Assembly (NCBI GenBank): GCA_963747315.1
Contig: CAVVEQ010000015.1
Span: forward strand, 1 to 26,812
Direction of reading: 5' to 3'
DNA: 26,812 bases
Source: CAVVEQ01 sp963747315
GTDB lineage: Bacteria > Chloroflexota > Anaerolineae > Anaerolineales > Anaerolineaceae
The notes beneath the pieces are model-generated. The model worked only from the letters and a program-made list of their open reading frames with translations. It made no database searches and was not told the origin of the DNA. The position numbers and the translations under genes are program-made. Every line of letters starts with the position of its first letter. The first letter of the stretch is position 1. Positions 7,904 through 15,111 of this stretch are shown in pieces.

Positions 7904-8855
7904 GTTTGTCATTTTTTCGAGCCTGCCAGGTCCTGATAAGACTCAAACCAAACAGGATGAATCCCGTCGGTGTGGTGATTAGGTAAAGCACCCAGTTGGT
8001 TCTCCATTGGAGATCCAGGTACATTGCGAGCGCATAAACTGCAACCGCGCAAAAAGGGATGCTTAACAGGCAGGCATATTTCCAGGCTGGTATCACACTG
8101 TTGAACGAATCCAAAATCGATCCATCGGTTTCTGATAGCCTATTCCAACGCAATCCTAAATAGACCAATCCTAACAGTACGGGGAGGATGAGGGCAGCCA
8201 ACGGCTGGGCAGGAATGGTCACAAAAAAGAAATAAAGCATTACCAACCCGCCAATGATCATGATCGGCCAGCGGTTTGGCGCGAAGGTTTCAACCGAACT
8301 CCAGTCTGAAAGCTTGTAGGCGATGATGACAAGGATTGTCGCAATAAGCGAGAATACCGTAAATTCCAGGATGGTGGATACACCGCCATCCGGCTCCCCC
8401 CACCAGCTGATCGCCCACAAGCCATAAACCAACCCGATCAAGGCGCAGAGCTTCAGGGTAGCCAGGGGATCAGGGGAATGCAGGCTTTTCCTCACCGCGT
8501 ACCAGCCTACCCAGACTGTGATGAGCGCGTGCCACGCTAGCCCGGTGAATGAGATAGATAATGGCAACTGCTCGTATGTGGTTTGCACAACGATCCCTTC
8601 ACCGATCCAACCAAAGGCTGATGCCGCCAGGAACAACGCCCAGATGCTCCTCACCCTGAAATATCGTACCAGAACAAGAAAAATCAACGCCATTAGCGAA
8701 TAAGCAACCCAGGTGGAAAGCCAATTACCAATTGAATCTCCAGGCCGCACGCGCGCCCAGAAAAGCAGTTCGGAGTAATAGAAAAAGATGAAACCTGTTG
8801 CTATAACCTGGGTGAACATTCGAAAAGTTTTCAAGGTTCTTTCCCTCAAATTCAC
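7896..8855 (-). CDS. Polytopic membrane protein, unknown function
   Basis: A 319-residue integral membrane protein with about nine or ten hydrophobic segments spread over its length, a short basic N-terminus (MNLRERTLKTFR) and a basic tail (RTWQARKNDKPK), suggesting both ends are cytoplasmic. I recognise no catalytic or transport motif. WWGEPDGG at about 151-158 is the most polar conserved-looking loop. The start is GTG at 8855, overlapping the stop of the upstream esterase gene in the sequence GTGA. That overlap indicates translational coupling and a joint function or at least joint expression with the esterase. The 3' end overlaps carD by 8 bases in convergent orientation. Confidence 0.75.
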   Translation of the reverse strand: MNLRERTLKTFRMFTQVIATGFIFFYYSELLFWARVRPGDSIGNWLSTWVAYSLMALIFLVLVRYFRVRSIWALFLAASAFGWIGEGIVVQTTYEQLPLSISFTGLAWHALITVWVGWYAVRKSLHSPDPLATLKLCALIGLVYGLWAISWWGEPDGGVSTILEFTVFSLIATILVIIAYKLSDWSSVETFAPNRWPIMIIGGLVMLYFFFVTIPAQPLAALILPVLLGLVYLGLRWNRLSETDGSILDSFNSVIPAWKYACLLSIPFCAVAVYALAMYLDLQWRTNWVLYLITTPTGFILFGLSLIRTWQARKNDKPK

Positions 8856-10168
8856 ACCATCAATGCCAGGAACCGCTCGATCTCATAGGTTGCTGCCTGC
8901 GAGGATGGGGAGATTCGCCTGGATACCCCGAAATATTGATCAAATCCGTGAACTGTCTGAGGAAACTCAATAAAGATCGATCTCGCTCCCGCTTCACAAA
9001 GCGCTTTGTGCAAGCGGCGACCGTGAGAGGCATCGATCAGGAAATCGTTATCAGCAAATATCTGCAGTGTTGTCGGGCATTTGGGACCTGCGTACGCTAT
9101 CGGTGAAGCCGCCCGGTATCTGTCCGGTTTTTCCTTCAAGGTCCCCCCCAATAACCCGACCAGTAAAAGCGCTCCGCCGGGGATATTTCCGTATCGGTAA
9201 GCGGGGAAAGCCCGGTTTCTGGTCATGAATCTATCCAACCAGGTCCGGTCGTGGGTCCGGGGCAACATGTCAGCGCTGATCTGGCTGCTGAACTCCGGCT
9301 GCCTTTTCGTTGAGCGGCCGTATTCTTCAAAAAAGGCAGCCATATCTGTTATGCCAAACATGGAAATTACTGCACGGATGGAAGGGTATTGACTCTCCGC
9401 TTTTGAAGAAGCGGGGGGTTCGGGTGAATACGCCGTCAGCAAGGCCAGGTGCGCGCCACCGGAAACACCCATCAATACGATCCGCTCCGGGTTCACCCGG
9501 TATTCCTTTGCGTGCTCTCTCATCCAATTAACTGCCTGCCCCACACCGATAAGCATCATTTCCAGGTTTGCCTGGGGAGCCAGCGGGTAGGCCACATCCA
9601 GGATCACATGTCCCTGGTTCGCCAGACGGCGAAAGAGAGGCTGCGTCAGGAAATCCTTATCCAAAGCCTGCCAGGCTCCTCCATGGAGATAGATGACTGC
9701 CAATCCGCTGTGGGGAATGTTATCTGCAGGTTCCCACAGGTCGGCAAGCAGAGACGGAACAACATCTTTCCCCGGTTGTAGTAGTATATTTCGCGTTCTC
9801 TTGGCGGGAGGGGCATCAGGTTGGATCAAGCGGTACTTTTTAGTCGCGGTTCTAATTTGCTGTACCCGACCAACACCAAAGACCGGGATTAATGGGTCTT
9901 CACCTTTAGCAATAAGGAGAATGTGACGGAGCAATAAAATTACTCCGGAAAGGCTGGCTACGATCGCGAATGTGTTGGAAGAGAACCACCCTAGTAGAAT
10001 ACAAACCAGTCCGAGGAGGAGGAAAACCGGGGACCAGGCATCGGCCCAGAGTTTTGGCAACCAGAAAACCCCGCCCCAAATCCCGGGCGGGAATTTGATT
10101 TGCAATATTAACCCGGAAACCAGGCACACCCCTCCGAAAACCGTGACGGCGATCTCAATTCCTGTCAT
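8852..10168 (-). CDS. Membrane-anchored alpha/beta hydrolase (carboxylesterase-like)
   Basis: A 438-residue protein with two parts. Residues 1-88 contain three hydrophobic helices (about 5-24, 46-62, 67-87). Residues 110-438 are an alpha/beta hydrolase of the lipase/esterase type. The oxyanion motif is LHGGAW (161-166), the nucleophile elbow GVSGG carries Ser236, the acid is likely in FADNDFLID and the base is His in VHGFDQYFG near the C-terminus, so the triad looks intact. The family hydrolyses ester bonds of small or medium substrates; the membrane anchor suggests work at the lipid surface. The upstream signal AAGGT is moderate. The stop overlaps the start of the 7896-8855 membrane protein by four bases. 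Substrate unknown. Confidence 0.8.
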   Translation of the reverse strand: MTGIEIAVTVFGGVCLVSGLILQIKFPPGIWGGVFWLPKLWADAWSPVFLLLGLVCILLGWFSSNTFAIVASLSGVILLLRHILLIAKGEDPLIPVFGVGRVQQIRTATKKYRLIQPDAPPAKRTRNILLQPGKDVVPSLLADLWEPADNIPHSGLAVIYLHGGAWQALDKDFLTQPLFRRLANQGHVILDVAYPLAPQANLEMMLIGVGQAVNWMREHAKEYRVNPERIVLMGVSGGAHLALLTAYSPEPPASSKAESQYPSIRAVISMFGITDMAAFFEEYGRSTKRQPEFSSQISADMLPRTHDRTWLDRFMTRNRAFPAYRYGNIPGGALLLVGLLGGTLKEKPDRYRAASPIAYAGPKCPTTLQIFADNDFLIDASHGRRLHKALCEAGARSIFIEFPQTVHGFDQYFGVSRRISPSSQAATYEIERFLALMV

Positions 10169-10241
10169 CTTTACCTTCGGACCGAAAAAACAGGCCGGTT
10201 TTTCTAGATCGACAGTTTACCCGTGCAATTCCAGGAAAAAC

Positions 10242-10745
10242 TCAAAGCAGTTTTATGGGCAAGCTTTCTGTCCAGGCGCGGATCTTCTCCCAATCGCGGA
10301 TATCACCCTGTGGAAGCTGATCCTTCCCGGGGAGAAGATTATACGGGAACACCAGCTTGCTTGAATCCAATCTTCCACCGAAGACCTCTTTCGCAATCGG
10401 CTGGAACCAGGGATATTTTGATAATTCTTTTTCAAAATTCCCCCATACATTCTTCCAATCCTCCTCCTTGTCCTGCGTTGGTCCAAGGGAGAAGAAAGCC
10501 GTAGGTATTCTTTCAATATCCTTCTTATGCTTTTTCAAAAAGTTATGGGCATCCCCAATAATCCGGAACATATACATGGGTGCCCCCAAAACCAACCCGC
10601 TGTGATCCTTCACGGATTTCACCATCTTCATTTCACCAAGATCTGCATCAACCTCATTTTCTTGTAGTGTTTTGACCATAAACTCGGCGATCTCACGGGT
10701 GGAGCCACATTTGGTGGCGTAAGCTACCAGAATTTTTTCAGACAT
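10242..10745 (-). CDS. Flavodoxin domain protein (HemG-like)
   Basis: A 167-residue soluble flavodoxin-like protein. The FMN phosphate loop is YATKCGSTREIA (9-20) directly after the first strand. GLVLGAPMYMFRI follows as the second flavin contact, and FFSLGPTQ as the third. This arrangement and length fit flavodoxin-domain proteins of the protoporphyrinogen oxidase (HemG) type, but there is no haem operon nearby, so a general redox role is all I infer. The frame opens six codons upstream. AGGAGG with a 6-base spacer sets the start at the ATG at 10745 (MSEKILVAYA). It sits between two hydrolase genes on the same strand. Confidence 0.8.
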   Translation of the reverse strand: MSEKILVAYATKCGSTREIAEFMVKTLQENEVDADLGEMKMVKSVKDHSGLVLGAPMYMFRIIGDAHNFLKKHKKDIERIPTAFFSLGPTQDKEEDWKNVWGNFEKELSKYPWFQPIAKEVFGGRLDSSKLVFPYNLLPGKDQLPQGDIRDWEKIRAWTESLPIKLL

Positions 10746-10802
10746 GAACAGCCTCCTGAACAAAAAGTATGAATAAATCTACCTGATCCTAATTATCTTA
10801 CA

Positions 10803-11840
10803 TCAGGGAATTGAAATTAGGAACTCGGAGATCTCGTCCCAGCTACGGTTTTGATGGGAAAGCAGTCCGTGATTCTCATCCGGGTACTCGACAACCTCCA
10901 CCTCCCCGCCCCACTGTTCCGCCAGTCTCTTGGAAAGCTCGGGCGGGACGTTCGTATCCAGGCTGCCCATTAAAACGAGGAGCGGAGTTTTAATTCCCGG
11001 CGCAATAGCGGCGGAATCGAAAAAGGACCGCAGGATTCCGGAAAACGGCGTATACGCGGGCGATTGTTTGAACCCGATCAGCGATAATTTGTCATAGGGT
11101 GCCACCAGGATCGTTCCGGAAGTTGGGCGCTCGGCGGATAAATATACAGCCACCCCGGTTCCCAGGCTGTAGCCCATACTCACGATCCTCCCGGGGTCGA
11201 TATCCTCCCGGTTCGACAGGGCATCGTAGACCACCAGGGCGTCATCCAGCACCTTCTGCCTGCCCGGTGTGCCCTCGCTTGTTCCAAACCCCCGGTAATT
11301 GATCAACGCCACCTTCCATCCGTCCAACTGCTTCACATATGGGATCAAACTCGAGGATTCCGAACCGCTGCCATTGAAAATGATGACCAGTGGCGCAGGA
11401 TTCGGAGCGGCATTATCCACCAGCCAGCCGTTCAGTTCCACTCCATCCGGTGCGGTGATGTTGAGAGCTTCCACATTTCCAGTCGCAGCATTCTTTGCTG
11501 CTTCCGCCGTAAGGGTGCTGGGCTGGAAAAACGTGCTGGTGTGGTCCGCGATGGTATCCTGGAAAAAGAGAAGGGTGATGAACATCAGCAGGTAGGCCCC
11601 CGCAACCGCCAAAAGCAGATCCAGCGCCAGCACACCCAGCGCCTTCCAGAAACGTTTGATCTTAACCGCCAGGACCGCGGCAGTGATCAGGAAACCAACG
11701 AGACCTGCGACCGTGAGGATCACGATCAGCCTGCCGTTGGTGAATTTGCTGGCAAGAAAGGCAGCCAGCCCGAAAACGCCGAAAAGTATTGAAGTAACCT
11801 GGAACTTTCTGTATGACCTTCCGCTTTGGTTTTCTTCCAT
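10803..11840 (-). CDS. Membrane-anchored alpha/beta hydrolase (S33/BAAT-like)
   Basis: A 345-residue protein. Three hydrophobic helices occupy about 17-32, 38-60 and 68-94. The rest is an alpha/beta hydrolase: LVIIFNGSGSES (151-162) forms the oxyanion region, NYRGFGTSEG (181-190) is the typical turn of this group, and the elbow SMGYSLGTGV carries the nucleophile Ser225. LMGSLDTNVPPE supplies the acid and DENHGL the catalytic His. All triad members are present. Similar bacterial proteins are annotated as serine aminopeptidase or acyl-hydrolase-like, without known substrates. GGAGG sits seven bases before the ATG. It lies 27 bases downstream of the TMEM175-like gene. Confidence 0.8.
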   Translation of the reverse strand: MEENQSGRSYRKFQVTSILFGVFGLAAFLASKFTNGRLIVILTVAGLVGFLITAAVLAVKIKRFWKALGVLALDLLLAVAGAYLLMFITLLFFQDTIADHTSTFFQPSTLTAEAAKNAATGNVEALNITAPDGVELNGWLVDNAAPNPAPLVIIFNGSGSESSSLIPYVKQLDGWKVALINYRGFGTSEGTPGRQKVLDDALVVYDALSNREDIDPGRIVSMGYSLGTGVAVYLSAERPTSGTILVAPYDKLSLIGFKQSPAYTPFSGILRSFFDSAAIAPGIKTPLLVLMGSLDTNVPPELSKRLAEQWGGEVEVVEYPDENHGLLSHQNRSWDEISEFLISIP

Positions 11841-11867
11841 TATGTCCCCTCCAATACGAACTTAGAT

Positions 11868-12521
11868 CTAATTCCGATGCGAAAGCAGGGAAACGAACAG
11901 GACAAGGATCCAGGAGATCTTGGCCAGGTCCGGATCGATGAAAGCGATCCCAATCGACGCCAAAAAGATCCCACCTGTTGCCAAAGGCAGGATGGTTTCA
12001 GAGTGGATCACTTTTTTACTCAATCCCGGTTCGATCAAGCGGTGCTTCGCTGATGCATATCCCCACAGGAGCGCCATCATGATCGAACCGGCGACCATCG
12101 TTGCTGCGTAGAATATCGTCACGTAGGCATCGCTCGAGACGCTGATGAGCGAGGTGGGGAAGGGAATGAACGCGATCACCATAAGGAAGAGCAGGTTGAG
12201 CACCAGAAGCGAACGGTTATAGCCGATCACGTAGCGGAACTTGCGGTGGTGCGAGATCCAGAATGAACCGATAGCTAGGAAGCTGATCACATAAGCCAAG
12301 TATTTCTGCCACATTGTCCCTAGCGCAGCAACAAGCTCCAGTGGGGGTAACATCCCCGCGCCTTCGGGAAGGCGAAGATCCAGCGCCAGCAGGGTGATGG
12401 CGATGGCGAACACCCCATCGCTGAAGAAGATCAGGCGTTCCAAACCGTAGCCCCTCTTGGTGTGCTCGCCTAGAAATGGATCTTTGATTCCGACCGTTTT
12501 TTCTTCCAAATCTGCGTTCAT
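11868..12521 (-). CDS. TMEM175-like (DUF1211) potassium channel
   Basis: A 217-residue membrane protein with about six transmembrane helices. The first helix holds the family signature RLIFFSDGVFAIAITLL, with the FSD triad at residues 33-35 and the arginine four residues ahead of it. In bacterial TMEM175 proteins this helix lines a K+ pore and the proteins assemble as tetramers. FWISHHRKFRYV between helices 3 and 4 is also typical. The start is uncertain. The ATG at 12521 has GGGGAGG but at a long spacing of about 13 bases, while an in-frame GTG at 12554 would add 11 residues and lie five bases after the upstream peptidase stop. Co-transcription with the peptidase is likely. Confidence 0.85.
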   Translation of the reverse strand: MNADLEEKTVGIKDPFLGEHTKRGYGLERLIFFSDGVFAIAITLLALDLRLPEGAGMLPPLELVAALGTMWQKYLAYVISFLAIGSFWISHHRKFRYVIGYNRSLLVLNLLFLMVIAFIPFPTSLISVSSDAYVTIFYAATMVAGSIMMALLWGYASAKHRLIEPGLSKKVIHSETILPLATGGIFLASIGIAFIDPDLAKISWILVLFVSLLSHRN

Positions 12522-12559
12522 GATTTTGAACTTTCCTCCCCGAATCAAATTCACCGAAC

Positions 12560-13750
12560 TCAGGGTGTGTCGATCCTGCGGATCAGTTCGTTGGTAAATT
12601 CCCAGGTTCGTTCCATCACATCCACGTCCATCTTGTCAAATGTATCGGCTTTCTGATGCCAGTAAGGCGCAACACCCTCGCGGGTCAAGCCGAAGAGCGC
12701 AATAGCCGGGATCTTGTTGCGGATGGCATCAGCCATTTCACTGTTCCCGCCACTGATCTTCGCCGGGTAGGCGCCCCACTCCGGGTGTTCCGCTGCAAGT
12801 TGCTCCACCGTACTCACCAATTCTGGGTCAGCCTTGAACGGCACAACAATTCCTTCGCTCGTCAGCCAGGCCGGGCCGGCGCATCCGAGCATTTCGAAAA
12901 CCAGTGATTTCGGGCTCTTCAAATCAGCCAGGTGCTGGCGGTAGAAATCGATCATGCCGTAGTGCTGCACCTCTTCACAACCGGTACAGACTGCCCAAAC
13001 CCGCGTGTGTTCCAGCGGTTTTTTCGCGAATTGCTCCGCCAGGGTCAGCACCATCCCTGCTGCGGTGGCGTTATCGTTTGCCCCTGCTGTAAAGGGCGTG
13101 GAATCCGCTTCGATGCAGATCGCAGCAAGCAGCACCGCGCAGATGGCGGTGGGGATGCTGGCATACCAGGCCCACGACCAGGGAAAAAAGATTGAAAGCG
13201 TATATACCAACACTTGGATGATGAAGGTGATAAAAACCAGGGTCACAAAACTATCGTAGAACTTCACATGCTTCGGTGTTCGGAAGATGAAAGGCGTGCG
13301 CTGGCTATCCAGGTGGCCCACAATCACAAGGTCACTGGTGCGCTTCCCGGCGGGTGGGATCACCGCATGCACATTCTGGCTCTCCCCCTTGGGGAGGATC
13401 AGGCGGTATAGGTTATTCTGAAAACCCAATTCTTGCAGTTCGGTCGCAAGCACCAGGATGCTTAGCAGCGCGGCAATGACAGCGGTTGTGGTTCCACCAA
13501 GAGGGTAAATGACAAATGCTATTAGCATTCCTATGCTGCCGATCAGGTGCGGCTGGAAGATCGAATGCGCGCTCTTGAAGGTCTCCCACACCGGGGTCAG
13601 CCCAAATTTGGCGAATTCCAAACGGGCGTATTCGGCACTTTTTCTCTCTCCCTCCCCCGTGGGTCCGCGCGGACCGATCTCCTCGGATAAGTACCGCACC
13701 CTTTCAAGCCAGGATGTGACTTCTGGAATCCTGGATGTTTTTTTGACCAT
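12560..13750 (-). CDS. M28-family metallopeptidase with internal membrane helices
   Basis: A 396-residue protein with the zinc peptidase motifs of family M28: VIVGHLDSQ (His146; Asp148), GANDNATAAG (bridging Asp226), GCEEVQ (Glu259/Glu260), a likely further acidic ligand in FEMLG (Glu286) and YWHQKADTFDKMD (His365). M28 enzymes release N-terminal residues or dipeptides using two zinc ions. Two hydrophobic helices lie at about 68-104, before the first ligand. Two more lie at about 167-189 and 194-213, between the His146 and Asp226 motifs, so the catalytic fold is interrupted by a membrane hairpin. No signal peptide is visible. GGAGG is seven bases before the ATG. The TMEM175-like gene follows within 5-40 bases. 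Confidence 0.85.
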   Translation of the reverse strand: MVKKTSRIPEVTSWLERVRYLSEEIGPRGPTGEGERKSAEYARLEFAKFGLTPVWETFKSAHSIFQPHLIGSIGMLIAFVIYPLGGTTTAVIAALLSILVLATELQELGFQNNLYRLILPKGESQNVHAVIPPAGKRTSDLVIVGHLDSQRTPFIFRTPKHVKFYDSFVTLVFITFIIQVLVYTLSIFFPWSWAWYASIPTAICAVLLAAICIEADSTPFTAGANDNATAAGMVLTLAEQFAKKPLEHTRVWAVCTGCEEVQHYGMIDFYRQHLADLKSPKSLVFEMLGCAGPAWLTSEGIVVPFKADPELVSTVEQLAAEHPEWGAYPAKISGGNSEMADAIRNKIPAIALFGLTREGVAPYWHQKADTFDKMDVDVMERTWEFTNELIRRIDTP

Positions 13751-13847
13751 TCGTTTTCCTCCATGGCTTCGACTTCATTAATAATCTGAGACACAGAATT
13801 TCAGCGTTGTGAAAAGAATTAGTGTTTTCTGAAAATTATCCAGTCCG

Positions 13848-15035
13848 TTAGAACATCTCATCAAGATAGGGGGCTGCTGGTGGAAACATGCGAGCGGCCT
13901 GCTCAATGGAGGCGGGGGAAAGTTTTCCCCAGCCACGATAGGCGAAATCGCGGGGGTCGTGACTGCCAAAGATCAGGGCGGTCAAACCCTGGATACTTAA
14001 ATTGTCACTAGCATTCACATTCTTCTCAACCCGTAGCTTTCCGTCAAACGATTCAAATCGCCAACCGCCCTCATTCCAGGGGCAGGCTGGGTCATCAACC
14101 ACCGCACTGAACTTGCCCGGACCCACATGCAAGCCATTGATCCGGCTGATATCCAAAATCCTTCCCATGGGGGTATTGTATAACTCGGTCTTCAGCTTCG
14201 TATCAAGAAGCCAGGTTTCCGGACGCTCTCCTGGCGGCAGCAGGATCAACGCCCGATCAGCCTGGTCGATGTGCATAGCTATCCATTGAAGAAGTTTGTA
14301 TTTTGCTTCGCTCGTTTCATAATCCAGCCGGCTGACACTGAACTGGAATTTGCCCTGGTCATCATCGGTCCCCTGGATTTCATATACCATGATCCCTTGC
14401 AGGCGTCCGTTGAACCAGGCCTCAGCCAGCCATTGGTTCTGGAGATTCTCAGAAATAGCTTCGGGATTATCATAAAAAGCCATCCCGTGGGTACGGCCAA
14501 GCCGGCGCTTCATGAAACTACGGTAATCATCCAGTCCTTTTTCAACGCGTACGAGGCGGATCTCGCCCCCGAGGTTGAACTTTAAGACTGGTGCGAGAGC
14601 ATCGGTTGTAAACCTGGCAAGTATAGGAGAGGGAAAAGTGCAGTATCCGAGTCTTTCATAAAAGGATTCGCGGAAAGGGTAAAGGCTGGAAAACGCTTGC
14701 CCATCTTTCTGCCCCGCCTCGAGTAAAGCCGTGAACACCCGGCGTGCATATCCCTTCCGGCGGATATCCGGCGCAGCTGCCAACCCCCAGAAAGCAGACA
14801 TCATAAAGATCTCGCCGCGTACATTCTGAGCCATGGGAGTGGATTGGATGCAGACGATAGGACGGCTGCCAGCGAAAAGTGCAAGGCAGGTGGAATCCAG
14901 CCGGGTGCTGACCCATTTCTTCCACTCCTCCTTATTCGTCATGGGCGGGGAGGGGTGAAATGCATAGGATGCCAATTCATAAAAAATATCGATGAATTCT
15001 TCACCATTAAGTTGTCGTAATTGAAGGTCTGGCAT
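13848..15035 (-). CDS. Eis-like GNAT N-acetyltransferase with SCP2-like C-terminal domain
   Basis: A 395-residue protein of the Eis type: two GNAT folds followed by a sterol-carrier-like domain. The acetyl-CoA loop is RRKGYA (92-97) after AAAPDI. SSLYPFRESFYERLGY (116-131) matches the Eis segment, and Tyr126 falls where Eis uses a tyrosine as general acid. The protein ends in Phe, as in Eis, where the terminal carboxylate serves as base. Residues from about 290 on (LHVGPGKFSAVVDD, LTALIFGSHD) look like the SCP2-type domain. Mycobacterial Eis acetylates aminoglycosides at several positions; whether this protein has such a role is not known. There is no strong Shine-Dalgarno. It lies between the flippase fusion and the M28 peptidase. 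Confidence 0.85.
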   Translation of the reverse strand: MPDLQLRQLNGEEFIDIFYELASYAFHPSPPMTNKEEWKKWVSTRLDSTCLALFAGSRPIVCIQSTPMAQNVRGEIFMMSAFWGLAAAPDIRRKGYARRVFTALLEAGQKDGQAFSSLYPFRESFYERLGYCTFPSPILARFTTDALAPVLKFNLGGEIRLVRVEKGLDDYRSFMKRRLGRTHGMAFYDNPEAISENLQNQWLAEAWFNGRLQGIMVYEIQGTDDDQGKFQFSVSRLDYETSEAKYKLLQWIAMHIDQADRALILLPPGERPETWLLDTKLKTELYNTPMGRILDISRINGLHVGPGKFSAVVDDPACPWNEGGWRFESFDGKLRVEKNVNASDNLSIQGLTALIFGSHDPRDFAYRGWGKLSPASIEQAARMFPPAAPYLDEMF

Positions 15036-15111
15036 TTTGGGTTTCCTATACCTCGGTTTAGATTTTCAGAATTGATTTTATCTAACAAATATTCAAAATC
15101 TTAGTAACTCT

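Noticed and set aside
10185..10203. AAAAAC/GTTTTT hairpin with AGGCCG loop between flavodoxin and esterase genes
   Set aside because: The stem is almost entirely A-T with only one G-C pair, too weak to call an intrinsic terminator.
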